From assembly GCA_008360955.1 (NCBI GenBank), contig LUCM01006771.1:20374-84373 (forward strand): a stretch of DNA of 64,000 nucleotides, read 5' to 3'. The position numbers and the translations under genes were made by a program. This document shows positions 33,830 through 45,279 of the stretch, in pieces. The first letter of the stretch is position 1; every line of letters begins with the position of its first letter. This DNA comes from Fasciolopsis buskii (Eukaryota; Platyhelminthes; Trematoda; Plagiorchiida; Fasciolidae). The notes under the pieces are model-generated. The model made no database searches and was not told the DNA's origin. It saw nothing but the letters and a program-made list of their open reading frames with translations.

Positions 33830-35385
33830 AATTTGGATTTTTACCTAGGGTCCGGCCAATTCCTCTGGGAGAAATGCGATTGTTGAGTAGCCGTTTCGTC
33901 CAGCGTGGTACGCATGGAGCAGCAGGTTTGTCCTAATTTGTTGTAATAATGCTACTAGGTACATATGCCCGAATTAAAGGCAGCACCAGCAAAATTGTTT
34001 AAAAAAGGAACCAACTTTTCCAGCGCCTCAGCCAATTCGATCCCAAATACCACTCACGACAACATATGCACTTGTTAACCGTCTAAATAGACGCATTTTT
34101 AAAATCTAACTGAGGGTATTTTAGTGCTACTTATGCCTTATCATATTTCACATTCTATCATACCCAGGAATACCAATGGGACTATACCTATTCTTCTGCT
34201 GGTTATTTATCTGAAAGACGGAATAAAGTAGTCAAGGAACCAACTTGGAGAGCAGCCCACAGCAAGAAGGAAGATCCAGGGGGAGGCAAAGCACCAAGGT
34301 GCAGCAAACGCCGCAAGCCAAGCTTAGCAGAGTAAGGAATTCAGTGTGACGTTTACACGCTTTGGTATCGCAGAAGATGCAGTAAAGCAGCCCAAAGAGC
34401 ATATAAGATCAATAAAAATCAAGATTCCAATTTGGATCTGCGCTGACTGTCAGAACATGATTAAAAAGGTAAGATCAGAAGAGCCCCAATGAAAGTGGGG
34501 CAATCCTCCGCGAAAAATATGGTCTGCAAACCAAATGAATACGTGCCCCGATAAACAAAAGCAGAGACAAAATTGGCAGGCTGAACCCCGAGACCAAGTG
34601 GGAACTTTGACAATGATGTTTCCCGTGTAACTCAACACATGCTGCAACGAGTTTGCGGCCAATCAAGGACGGTTGGAAACGAGATAGAGCTCTGGCACCC
34701 AAAACAAGCGGCTGGTTGTGTGCGCGCAGTTCACACAGCGATGCGAGCCTCTCAGCTGTCCAAGATGATTTCAGGTACAGAAGAATTCGTGACTGCACCC
34801 ACAGAGATCGCCAGGTCGGTGGCAAGCATTAATGCGGATAAAGCGTAAGTCTCACGCAACCCAGCGGGATGGGTGCGACGATAGCCCTAACTGCGACTAC
34901 AATGTTGCAATCAGCCTCTGAAAATCGACTTCTCCCATATTAGCCGAGCTATATGGTAAGACAGGGATAGCTTTCTGCAGCTGTGGAAGAAGGCATCAAA
35001 TGCAGAACTCCATCCGTTGGGTCTGAGGTTTCTAACAACCACAAAACAACCCTCGACCCAGATTGGAATTTGTAGCGGAACCTGGATTTGTTCCTCTGGA
35101 TTGCTTGTTTAACCGGCAGCATATTTGACGCGCAAGTGGTCATAGCGGTAAAAGTAAACAAACGTAGTACGGAATTTGGGTAAAGATAATCGGGTTCACA
35201 AAAGCGATCCTGTCGGAGTTGACCGATCACGTGATTCGGCACCCATTTAGCCGACGCTCTGACGTTTTTTCATAGGTAGTTACCACTGTTCCTTTTTGGT
35301 GCCGGTCTCTTTGTCGCATAGAACTTTGTCGTAATCTTTTTCTGTGGGCAACCGTCCAGCAGGTTTGATGTACACAATCGTTTTT
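33830..35385. other. Unassigned stretch; may hold the 5' LTR and leader of the Gypsy element
   Basis: Because gag begins at about 35.39 kb on the plus strand, the LTR and primer-binding site should lie here. I could not identify a TG...CA-bounded repeat, a tRNA-complementary site, or a matching second LTR downstream. Frames at 34.45-34.85 kb on both strands are shadows without resemblance to known proteins. Confidence 0.35.
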
Positions 35386-35392
35386 AAATACG

Positions 35393-35755
35393 TTGCCATG
35401 TCGACGGAGCGAAACCCTGAACCTTCATTTGCCCTTCTTCGTGCCATCCGATCCTCGGCTTTGGTTTCTAATAGGTGGACTGGAGTTCAATAACTACGGG
35501 ATGAACAGCGACGATAATCGCTTTGGATGGGTTGCTAGCCTTCTTATTTCAGATGTTCAGGTTGAGGAGGATGTAGTGTCTTCTTGCAATTACAAAGCGT
35601 TGGGGGAGGCCGTCACAACTCCGACTGGCCTTATTCACGAACAGCGGATTCGACAGTTGCTTCAAGGCGTCCAGCTTGGGAATAGGAGGTCCTCAGAGCT
35701 ACGTTGGAAGATGGAGCTTTTCGGGAGAGCACCATTTGGCGGCAACCCGCTGTGA
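35393..35755 (+). pseudogene. Gypsy-type gag capsid region (relic)
   Basis: The frame contains FFVPSDPRLWFL, then GMNSDDNRFGWVASLL, and QRIRQLLQGVQLGNRRSSEL. In order and spacing these match the gag of a Gypsy group common in flatworms ('P..P..WF.Q.E..F....I..D..R...V...L', '..RL..LL..E.LGDR.PS.LLR.M'). The frame has no ATG at its start; an ATG at 35398 is in another frame, so the beginning is shifted. Gag would package the RNA in particles. The following zinc knuckle is degraded. Confidence 0.7.
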
Positions 35756-36009
35756 AGACAGCTTTGGCTTAAACGTCGCCTAACGCATATACCACCTTCA
35801 CTAGCGAGACCCATGGGTATTCAGGACACTACAGGACACCACAGAAGTTGCCAATGACACCATGTCGCCATGCATCTCAGAGCTGAAAGCTATCCCATCC
35901 CCCGGAACCCCACTTAACATGCGCGGGCCGTACTAACAACTATCCTGACAGAGGTCGGCCACGAGATCGGTTCAGCCAGCATCGAGGAAGCGCAGTAGTA
36001 ACATAGTTA

Positions 36010-36540
36010 TTGCCATCAGCGAGAGGCGACTGCAGGTACCATAAACCTTTTCTAGGATTAGCAAAAGATGTTCTCCGGAAGCCCATTCCTTGGCAAGCAA
36101 CAGGAAAACTTTGTCACCGGTTCGTGGATAAGGTACATGACACGAAACTACCTACCAACTATTGCCTTCTAAACGCCAACGATTTGACAGCAACCTGGTC
36201 ACAACTTTTAAAACCGGTGCCGAGGTTAGTGTAATCCCCAATGATCACAGTTTATCCGCCTGTCCACAGGCAGAGATGCTCTGAACTGCAAATTGTACTG
36301 GCGTCCATTCGTACGAACATTGCTTCCGCACCCTCATTCCAGATTTAGGTCGACGTGCCGCGCCCCACCACCAGAATAGACTGCCTCCAGCATCTCGGCG
36401 TGACATTCAATGCCTGCAGCAGGAACTTCGTAGACCGACTTTTAAAGGCCAGTACGCGGTCATCAATCAAATTACAGGTCACTACGCTAAACTGCAAGCC
36501 CAGCGGCCCCACGGTGAGCTAATTCGCAACGATGCGAGCT
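36010..36540 (+). pseudogene. Gypsy-type gag end and aspartic protease (relic)
   Basis: CRYHKPFLGLAKDVLRKP (36028-36081) sits where the Cys/His-rich nucleic-acid-binding knuckle of this gag should be; only the first Cys and the His remain. In a second frame KTGAEVSVIPND (36210-36245) is the protease active-site block, with the catalytic Asp of 'DTGA' replaced by Lys. The next block about 100 bases on (FRTLIPDLG) resembles the 'RTLTLDLG' strand. Both functions are therefore lost. Position between gag and RT is as in normal Gypsy elements. Confidence 0.65.
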
Positions 36541-36639
36541 TACTGTGACACACAAGTTCGGTTCCAGCTGTTACTAAAAATTTGCTCTCCACATAGAAAC
36601 CACAGAGCCCCCGACCTTAGGTCGGCCTTGTCGCCTGGC

Positions 36640-37045
36640 TTCAAACCATGTCCGCCTTGGCAGGGCAAAGTTCGACCGCATTAGAAATGGGCACAATGCA
36701 CTTTTCAGCAGTCTTTAGGCCCCTCGTCTTCAAATGGTTTTCAAGACCAATGGCGACCTGGGACCCCGCGGGGATTACAAAATCTAACAGAGTCGCCGTT
36801 CCCGATAGTTGCCCGATATTCCACTTGCAGGAACTCATCTAGTCGTTGCCTGGAATTAAGGCCTTCAACCTCAAATATCTAGCACGGGCTTACAATTGGG
36901 TCAATGTAGAAGGGACCGACAAATAAAAAGGGTGATGCTTGCGTCTTTTGCAGTGTTACATGGAGTGTGAGTACCATTCAGGTGCAGAAAGGTTACTCAA
37001 ACATTCCAAGGATTTTAACAGCAAGTTACGCCAGACACCTTATTT
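36640..37045 (+). pseudogene. Gypsy-type RT, N-terminal half, interrupted
   Basis: SNRVAVPDSCPIFHLQEL (36783-36836) is a close match to the 'LN..TVPD.YP.PHLQD' block, and an overlapping frame gives DLGPRGDYKI where 'DWRPCGDYRALN' is expected. Further on are YLARAYNWVNVEGTDK (like 'DL.RAYHQIPV...D') and KVTQTFQGF (like 'NA.QTFQRF'). The domain stops within about ten codons of the catalytic box. The missing box (VFLDD) is found at 45290, immediately after the LINE insertion. Confidence 0.75.
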
Positions 37046-37745
37046 GGAGCTGATCTCCGCGTAAAATTTCTGCCGACTTTCTACTTGAGACCTAACTGTA
37101 ACACTCGCAGCTTTGACACGGCGTTCTATTGAACGCCTTTGTATTGTAAACCGTGAGCCACATCGATCCATCTTTCTGGTTTCACAATTAATTGCACCAA
37201 GCGGCCTGTCTACTCATTTTCTCGTTTACCAGTCCAGTCACTTATCGTCACCCAGACTCAACGCGACACATAGGCTGCTAGATTTTCTTCCCTTATTGTC
37301 ACGTTTCCGCAGTTTCCAACCATCCTCCTTAGCGGTCGTCGGAATTAGCTGGTTTTTATACTCTCTATTGTTCACTTACCGCTTAAAACGTTTTTTGACG
37401 TAGAGAGAGTCTTCCTATCCATATAGATTCTCACTGCCCCATTTCTATCTGATTATATTTTGAAAAACCTTTGACTGCCACCATGCTAGTAATGGTACAA
37501 TCTCAAGTTAGATAACGACTCCTTAGATCGATCCAAGACCTGTCGCCCAGTTTCCACTCTGCGATTTGACAAAACTTTTGGCACCGCCAGGTGAATCCCT
37601 AATGACACAACCATACAGCCATACACATCGTCCCACTTCGTTAAAATGGCGGTCTCTAAGCCTGAACTTGCCAAGATCGTAGGGGCACCGCGTCCACACC
37701 CTCACAACCCGTTCGCCGGTCTCTAGCTTGCACTGTTAGTGTCAC
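37045..37745. other. 5' region of the inserted LINE sequence
   Basis: This lies between the broken Gypsy RT and the first LINE ORF1 block. It should contain the insertion point (somewhere in 37030-37060) and a 5' UTR. A 96-codon frame at 37113-37403 begins at TTG and has no recognised domain. Confidence 0.4.
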
Positions 37746-37749
37746 AGAC

Positions 37750-38190
37750 GTGTTCGTGGAGACTAACAATAAAGTACGGAAATTAGAAGAAGCGATTCAA
37801 GAGATGAACAACAAAATTTTGCTGATAGAACCAGTAATTTCAAAGCGGCTTCTTCTTACCTACCTAACTAGGACGCCCGAAAACCCACCAAGCAAACATC
37901 TCGCTGGTATCTGTCGGGATATCGACTCAATATCATCAGAAATTAAGCAGAGAAACCTCAGACCGTCTAATGCTGTGGTTTACAATGTCCATGACCGCAT
38001 TCTGCTAGACACGTTCAAAAACACTGTCCTTTCTGCTTGCAGCATGACAGGATACCCCTGCCACTATTTAAGACTACGTAAACGAATGTTAAGTAGAGCA
38101 TGTTCTGTATTGTTCTAGTTCCTTAGTCCCGCTGCTGCACAGGAGTTTTTGAGGAGTGAAGCTATGATCACCTCAACTGCCCAGTTCAGG
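37750..38190 (+). pseudogene. LINE A ORF1 fragment (coiled-coil plus RRM-like region)
   Basis: The frame starts with VRKLEEAIQEMNNKILLIE, a heptad-like stretch suggesting a short coiled coil. It continues as RNLRPSNAVVYNVHD, FKNTVLSACSMTG and LRLRKR, as in the nucleic-acid-binding domain of CR1-type ORF1 proteins ('R..N.IVFG.P', 'LG...R.KK'). After a stop, FLSPAAAQEFLRSEAM matches the last strand and helix of that domain. ORF1 proteins bind the element's RNA. A proline-rich linker in two or three frames occupies 38.2-39.3 kb. No credible ATG is visible. Confidence 0.6.
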
Positions 38191-38194
38191 TAAA

Positions 38195-39325
38195 AATTAC
38201 CCCTGAAAACCCCTAATAAAAGGGAGGCCCCCAGGCTTTATGCGAGTGAGAACTCGAAAACGGTTCCACCAAAAATAAATTCCCCTAAGCCAGCCGGCAT
38301 AGATAGGAGCTTGGTACCTAAACCGGCCCCGTGGCCTCACCACAGTCATAGGAAAGTGTTGACCCAGACAGCTCATTACCGTCGCCTTTGCCACAGCCAT
38401 CTCGGAAGCACCCGCATATAAACCCCTCACCTACGACTTTCTCCGTGGGCCTCAATAACCTCTTTTCTCCCCGCGAAGCAAAACTGTCTAACACCAATGA
38501 AAACTTGCCCTGCCCCATACAGACCCTTAAGACAATAGTTACTGATGGATAACCTGCGCTTACACCATCAACAAGCAACACGCTACTCCCCAGTGGAACA
38601 ACGCCGGCGTTATTAGCCAAGCGACCAAAATATTCCGACCCCGCCCTATTCCATCCCATTGTTATCCCACGCACCCCGGGGCCTCAACTGCCTGACTGTA
38701 ATCGCGCTGACTTTCTATTGCCCGCCGTTCGTTTCATGGGGACCGAAAGTTCACTGCCGAGGGTTATTCCGAGCCGAAAGAAAACTGCAGACTTGCACCG
38801 TAGATTTTAAATACCTAGCGATGCGCCACCTGTTCCCCGCCAAAGTCCTTCGCTGTTGCGTCAGATTTCCCAAGACAGTTGTCTCTGGCCTCTATTAAGC
38901 ATGGCTCCACCGTCATATCGGTACTACTACCAACTTCCGCTTACCAGCGCCTCGACGCAAACACAAGGACCGTGCCCCATTCCGCTAATGTCTTTTTCGA
39001 ACACACCTACCCAGCCAGAAAAGTCCGTCTTCCTCCCCCCTTCCGGAGCCACCACCGCCACCCCTTTTTTCTTACCCAAACCCACTCCCATTCTGCCTCC
39101 CTCCACACTGGTCCCCCAGTACTTCGAGTTACCCCCATGCCAGCATAATGAAAAACGCTATATGCCGTCGTTCTTCCTCACCTCCATCTTCTTCTGTCGT
39201 ATCTCATTCCACGCCCACTAAAATAGAATTAATTCCATCTGCTTACCCAAACAACCCCATAACAATTAATCTTCCACGCACCGTCTCTTTGACTTTGTAA
39301 CCTCACCACCCACCCTACCTCGATG
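38195..39325 (+). other. LINE A ORF1-ORF2 linker, Pro/Ser/Thr-rich
   Basis: Several plus-strand frames here are rich in Pro, Ser and Thr, for example at 38856-39221. This fits the low-complexity C-terminal half of CR1-type ORF1 or the junction with ORF2. I see no zinc knuckle. Stops occur in all frames. Confidence 0.35.
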
Positions 39326-39329
39326 GCAA

Positions 39330-39756
39330 CATACCGTTCTCTTTCGCGCTAATTAACTGTCGTTCAATCCTAAATAACTTCACTCACTTAAAAAGCCCGG
39401 ATATTATCTTCATCACTGAGTCTTGGCTTACCAAGGATACACCTGATAGTGCGACTTCTCTTGCGGAATACCAATTCACTAGAGGTACTAGAAATGACCG
39501 CCGCGAGGGCGGTTGCCTTGTTTATGTGAGGCAGGGCCTATCATTTTCCGTTCTGATGCATCCTACAATCGAACTGATCCAAGAATCGGTATGGCTCACT
39601 ATCAAAGTGTCGTCCTCTGTAATCCGCACCACCTGTATATATCGCCCTCCTGCTTATACTGAAATTTGGCTCCCCCTCTTAGCGGACGCATTTGACTACC
39701 TTGCACCCGTCCCATCAGCATTGAAAATCATTGCTGGAGACTTCAATCTTCTTTGA
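39330..39756 (+). pseudogene. LINE A ORF2 endonuclease (APE-type) N-terminal half
   Basis: NCRSILNNFTHLKSPDIIFI (39358-39417) followed by TESWLT is the 'NCRSI..K...L.....D.I.ITETWL' opening with the catalytic Glu intact. Then come GGCLVYVRQGLSF, CIYRPP and IAGDFNLL (39727-39750), keeping the Asp and Asn of the metal-binding 'GDFN' motif. The frame stops right after it. A shifted remainder of the nuclease (His motif) should lie at 39.76-40.2 kb; I could not place it firmly. The domain nicks target DNA to start reverse transcription. Confidence 0.8.
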
Positions 39757-40229
39757 CGTAACCTGGTTCACGATTACGGCCCCACCAAGTCTAACGTCGT
39801 TCGTCTCCCACCTACATCATGGTGGTTGGGTACAGCACGTAGCGTCACACACCAGAAATAATAATATATGAGATCTCATCTTTACATACACTGATCACCA
39901 CATCTTGGCTCACAAGGGAAATAAATTTCCAGGGAGCTACCACAGGGTAGCTCACGGTGGAATCCATGTCTATGCCCCTCTCCCTAACCATCCTACTGAT
40001 ACAACTCGTCAACCCTATCTTAACTGGCAGCACTTTCTTCCCGTATTACGCCAAATTGACTGGGGAAGCCTTTTCCCAGCGACTGACCCACAGACGGCTG
40101 CAGATGAATTTTATCGAGACATGGCCAGCTGCATCGCGAAACTGACCATTATAGAACAAACGAACAGAAAAAAGACATCACAACTCCCTCTCTGAAGTCG
40201 GATATGCTAAGTTACAACGGCATTTTTTA

Positions 40230-41360
40230 TTGACACATGACTTTTCCAAGCTTATACTTTTGCACCATCTGTCTGGCACCATCTCTCGCCTAAGTGAGTC
40301 TCCACTTCGGAAAGAGAAAGCTAGGGCGCTGAAGCATAAAAATCACCCTATAATACTTTCAGAACTATATAAATTAATATATCACGATCGCAAACCTTCA
40401 GCGATTTTCCTAGTTTTGTCTAATGGTGAGTCGCAACAACCCCGAAAGACATAGCTAAGGCGTTCAATCAATATATCGCCTTCTCCATGGCTCCAGCTGC
40501 AGTCAGCGACATATCCGAACTACAGAAAAGGAATAACTCCACCTTATCTTCTGTGTCCTTTGATGTTAAGACTGTTGAACCACATTTAGCCATTTTCAAA
40601 CCGGGCTCTTACCAAGGCCCCGGTGGCATTCCTCCATCAGCTGTTCTTAGTTGTGGCCCTGACCCACCTTCGCTACTGCTCAACCTCTTCACACTTACAA
40701 TTAACTCTGGTGCAGTTCTGGTCAACTGGAAGCACTATGTAATAACCCCTATCCATAAGAAGGGGTCTCTGTATGATATGTCCAATTACCGTCCAATCGA
40801 CCACACGCCCGTTATATCCAGGGTTATGGAGAAGGTGGTAAAACGATCCATCGTGGACTACCTTTTAGCCTCCGACATCCTTAGCCCAAAACAGCACAGA
40901 TTTCTCCAATCTCGTTCTTGCTCCACCTGTCAGTTTGACTTTCTGAACCTCCTAACTAACTTAACGAACAGGGGTATGGCATTCGCGGTCATCTACCTCG
41001 ACATGCCTAAGGCCTTTGACCGTGTCCCTCATCTGCACCTTTTATCCAAAATAAACTCCTGTGGCATCACCGATCCTCTTCTATCCTAGCTCTCGTCTTA
41101 CTTAACCCTAAGATCACGGGTTGTTTCCATTGACGGCATTACCTCCAATCCCAGACCTGTAACTAGTGGCGTCATAGAGGGCAGCATAGTTGGGCCCCTG
41201 CTATTCCTTATGCACATTAATGATGCGCTAGATTCAATATCTCACAGCGTACCTTTCTTGTTTGCTGATGACGTAAAAATAATTTACCCTCTTAAATCAA
41301 ATGAAGTTAGTACTGCGGTTAGAGACAATTGTGCCGATTTGTCTGATTTAGACGACTAGT
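40230..41360 (+). pseudogene. LINE A ORF2 reverse transcriptase (CR1-like), nearly complete
   Basis: A 200-codon frame (40487-41089) carries YQGPGGIPPSAVLSC, HYVITPIHKKGSLYDMSNYR, PVISRVMEKVVKRSIVDYL, HRFLQSRSCSTCQ and IYLDMPKAFDRVPH, the RT blocks up to the first catalytic Asp, all in register. After a TAG (41087-41089) the same frame goes on with VTSGVIEGSIVGPLLFL and FADDVKI (41261-41281), so the FADD catalytic box is intact. A second stop follows near 41358. The enzyme would be complete apart from a few stops, which makes this one of the better-preserved parts of the window. Clade assignment to CR1 is from block wording. Confidence 0.85.
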
Positions 41361-41371
41361 GTACCTCCTGG

Positions 41372-42130
41372 ATGATGAGCTCCTCTGCCGATAAGAGCGA
41401 AATACTGACATATAGGTGTGCACTACCTAAAGATTCAATTTTGCTACATGGATCTCCTATTGCATGTAAACCCACAATCTGTGACCTTGGTCTCAAATAC
41501 TCAGCCTCTCTAAATTTCTCAGAGCATGTAGTTATTCAGTCAGCTAAAACTAGGAGAAATGTTAGTCTGATTTTTCGCACAATGAAACTATCCGACAACA
41601 TCTTCAGCATTTATAAAACACGTTCGACCACTCCTTGAGTATGGCACTTTGATATACTCCAGCATGCCAAAGTCGGGTAGGATCTACATTGAAAGTATTC
41701 AGAGACGCCTCATTAAGCAAGTGGTAGGTTGATCGAGGATTCTGAAATACAAGGAACGCTGTCTAGCCCTCACACTTGAGCCACTTTGGCTACGGCCACT
41801 GAAAATTAACCTGGCTTTCTGCATAACCTGGTGAATAAGCGCTCTTTCTCCGCCGACCCACCTATATTCTCCTCTGCCGGCCCCTACCCTCTGCGTCACA
41901 GGTCTCTAACCATCCATACGGAAATCGCCGAATCCTCTTTAGGGTCGCATTTCTTTCTTGTTGTTTATGCCAGACTTTGGAACAAACTTTCCATAAGCAT
42001 TCGGTGCATACGAAACCAATCCAGTTTTATGGCTGCCTTAAATACTTACTTAAGTGTCACCCAGGTCCTTCAATTGGCCAACACCCCTATCTCGGAAGAG
42101 CTTGCATTTGAGTCAGCCATTGATTTCTAA
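41372..42130 (+). pseudogene. LINE A ORF2 C-terminal region
   Basis: The frame 41372-41638 continues after RT with CDLGLKYSASLNFSEHV ('LGV..D..L.F..HI'). A shifted part has LLEYGTLIYSSMPKSGR (about 41630-41685), the 'LLEYGS.VW.P' block, and IESIQRRLIKQV. The last frame (41831-42130) contains HFFLVVYARLWNKLS, the 'FFS.R....WN.LP' block that marks the end of CR1-type ORF2. No ATT-rich tail follows before the next LINE end begins, so the 3' UTR of this copy is absent or unrecognised. Confidence 0.7.
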
Positions 42131-42199
42131 ATACACATACCACCCCCTGCTTTGCATAACACTCAATCTGAGGGCGCAAGAGAACTTAGTATACTAGCG

Positions 42200-42652
42200 T
42201 AATACGGACAACGCCGAAGATTTACCCTCGGTGATCGCTGGGTAAATGCAGTAGTCGTAACCATTTTAAGGAGGGACCTACCCTTGGCCCAACGCTCCCC
42301 AACTGGCAGACGTGCAAATACAATGGATAGGCCTTCCCCGCTCTCCCATTCACTTTCACACTCCTCGGTACTACCCTGGTCACCCTACCACATAAGTTTT
42401 TTATTATTAGCCAACCCTAGGTCGGACCATCTTATTGTGAAATATTGTTCCCTGTGGAATTCATTGCCCCATCAGTCTAACATCGCCTTCAAAAACGAAG
42501 TCCGGGAACTACTTACTGTTCAGACCATTATTCGCATATACAACCCTTATTTATCAGAGACTTGGCGTACGAAGTTTGGTATGATTATAACAGTTACTAC
42601 GGTAGAGTTTCCAAAACATGGATCTCGGCCAACAAAACTAAATAACATTTAG
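42200..42652 (+). pseudogene. LINE B ORF2 C-terminal end (relic)
   Basis: A second C-terminal end follows only about 150 bases after the first. The frame at 42284-42652 contains DHLIVKYCSLWNSLPHQS and FKNEVRELLTVQTIIRI, again the closing WNSLP block plus final helix, with RRDLPLA upstream where 'RRLRGDLI' is expected. It is related to the minus-strand relic at 7.76 kb. Two consecutive C-terminal ends cannot belong to one element, so LINE A and LINE B are separate insertions. LINE B continues into the long 3' UTR. Confidence 0.65.
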
Positions 42653-45279
42653 GTCCGTGATAGCAGAAGAATGCTGGATTCTATGACAGATATAACCCTC
42701 CTTATATCGGTCTTCGCACCTCGGATTCCTTTCCCCATAGATTTCCCTGCCCCTGATTTCCTCTGCCAACATAAGCGATCCTGTATTTAGGCTGGGTATT
42801 CCCGGATCTAGTTCCTCTATTCGTAGACATTTCATCAGAGAATATATTCGAGGTTCCTTTTACTCTTCCTACCTAATCAACTTGCTTCCCAGTAACCTGC
42901 TAACGCGAACCGGGTGGACTTCTTTCCCTTAAGTACCCAGCCCAGTTTCATTTATAAAAAAGGAAAATCTGTCCACGTCACACAGACGATGTGATTCGCA
43001 ACACACAAGTTCACATTAGTAAGTTTCAAGCAGCACTCGTTAATGAAAACAAGACACGGCATTGACGATGACGAAGCCATATGTACATGTCTGTGTTTTA
43101 TGGCATAAATTACCATCCTCCGTGTACCTGCTTATCTTCACTTTGGTTTTCCTTAATCCCTACATGAGAAAACCTAAATGAATGCGCCAGGTTTGCTTCA
43201 GTTTCTCCGAATGTGGGGAAAACAGACCACCCCCAGCAGTTGCAAAAACAACGTGGAAAATTAAGGTCACGCGGAGGAACTATGGAAAGTACCTATATGG
43301 GCTCAATTATTCCTCCGTTTAAAATAAAAAAGGGAAAAAGGCTCTGCTGGATCAAGTTGACCCCAGCAACCAAAGCATACTCGGGCTGCGAAGGAATGGG
43401 CCACCTTCTACAATGGATATGTATGCTATCAGCTCAGACCTGACCCTGCGAAAGGGGAAACCCCACACCGCCCTTGTTCGGTAAATAAGCGTTTGGCTAC
43501 TTTGTTGGACGGTCTGGGTAAATAGCTTATTGGACTAGCCCCTTATGCTTCACCACCCACCCCTCGATTTTATAACATGCCCCTGTTCCCCCAACCGCAC
43601 ACCTGGTACGTGTGCTGACGTCTATAACAACTGCCGTCGGTTTTCTTTCTTGATTATTCCTGCACATTTACTGAAACTACCACGTGACACAAGTTGCTGT
43701 CGTCTTATTCAAACAAAAAATTACTGATCCCAATATTCTCAAGCCTCTCCTTCTCTCCTCTCTGACTTCTCCTGGCAAATCCTGTCCTAGCATTCGGCCC
43801 ACACTGCCATCCGCGAACCATTCAGTTATGCCCTATTCTGGAAGTTGGAAGTAGTAAACATCGGCGAAAGATCACATGATCAGTTGTAACTGACTCCCTG
43901 TAGCGTGCACACCGGGCCCGTAGACCAGAGGAGTTTCACAAATGGAACAAATAGTGACTTTATTCTCTAACCACTGCGCTGGCCGCCCTATCAGGCCACT
44001 GTAATCTGCATCTCCGAAGATGTGGGAAGATGAATAGGAACGCGTTTCAAATAAGGACCATAAAGCACAGGACTGGCTGAGCCATATGCTCTATAGGGTG
44101 TAAGCAGCCAATGTTTGTTGCTAACGTCCCGTCAACGGAAACTACCCCTGCATTTTTCATGACAGTTGCCTGGTCCCTGTAATCTTTGTAAGAAACTGAC
44201 TGTTATTACTGTTCCCATTTTTGTTTACTCACCCGAACACCAGCTGCAAAAAATTCCAGACTGCCCCTCTCTATCCGGATCTTCTAAAGGCTCGCCAATG
44301 ACTGCAGATGCAATGCAAACCATCGCCGAAAGCTCCACTCCATCCTTTGCGCTGGTTGTCTATCCCCGTTAAGAAGCTGCTATCCTGATCTGACGCTCCA
44401 GTAACTGGCCGCGCAACCCTGAGACAAGTCAAGCCACGCTAATGACCGCCCCGGGCGCCTCATCTCAGATGGACCATCACGATTGTCCAAGCAGTTACTA
44501 TCACTACTGAAATGCCCCGAAACCCCCCAACCTCCAGACCCGTACCGCGACAGAACACCATAATCTCCAATATAAGACAAGGACAACACAGGTCATTCAT
44601 GGCAAGTGTATTTAAGGATTGATTGTAAACCTTACAATTACCCGTTTACTTTCCGCCACACATCACAATCCGCTCCCGACCGAATAAGTCCAGTGACCAT
44701 TTTTGTATGGTCCATTGTCTCTCTGTCCACAATTCTTCATATATTTTCGTCCCGTAAATTGTCTGATGCAACCTTGAAGGTTTCCTGCTGTTTCATCTTA
44801 AGCATTATTTTGACTACTGAATGTCGCTAATTACCATTCCCCATCCACTTCATATGATATCCAGTGTGATTTGGACTCTTCTGCATCCCGTTATTACATC
44901 CATATTGATATTCATCTTTAACATATTACCCTCCTGATTTTTGATTAACCCGGTCACTTGACAACACCCACCATTTTTTCTCAGCCAAATTATGCGCCGG
45001 CGATGCGCACCTTTGATGCGTTTAAACATGGATTGACTCGCAGTGCGCGACTCATAGTCAGCCCCAGAAAGTTTCGGCGATGGATTATCTAGCTCTGATT
45101 TGAAGCCCAAAATCTCGTGATTGGTCCATCTTATTGCGGGTTGTACTCATGAGAGCACAGACACTGCATCTTCACGACTAAATTTTTGTTTTACGATTTC
45201 CACTGCGCCATCTCTGCGTAAACTAGCTCTTGTCTTGCGCATGACTCTCGAACTTCGAGAAATATACCCATTATTATTA
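42653..45279 (+). repeat. LINE B 3' UTR and tail (left arm of large inverted repeat)
   Basis: About 2.6 kb without recognisable coding domains, homologous over its length to the minus-strand copy at 56815-54208. It ends in the shared tail (CTTGTCTTGCGCATG, ACTCTCGAACTTCGAG, AAATATACCC, ATTATTATTA at 45223-45279). Two open frames inside (43213-43443 and 43545-43727) also occur, identical, in the other copy, but only because the DNA is identical there. The right end is exact: the base after the ATT run resumes Gypsy RT. A 2.6 kb 3' UTR is long for a LINE, so part of it may be another repeat carried along. Confidence 0.8.
42944..43878 (+). repeat. Near-identical core of the inverted repeat, left copy
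   Basis: Compared base by base with the reverse complement of 55607-56541, this 935 bp segment shows one mismatch (43029) and no indels; paired coordinates always sum to 99485. From 43030 to 43878 the match is perfect. From 43879 to about 43980 eight mismatches appear, and beyond that, and also left of 42944, similarity drops to an estimated 65-75 percent with indels. The recent identity is thus confined to a patch inside an older repeat. Confidence 0.95.

Noticed and set aside
33830..35385. 5' LTR of the Gypsy element
   Set aside because: No second copy downstream, no TG...CA ends and no primer-binding site could be identified by eye.
43213..43727. Two open frames that also occur with identical protein sequence at 56272-55758
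   Set aside because: They look like conserved duplicated genes, but they lie in the 935 bp identical DNA tract of a LINE 3' UTR. Identity follows from the DNA, and neither protein shows a domain.
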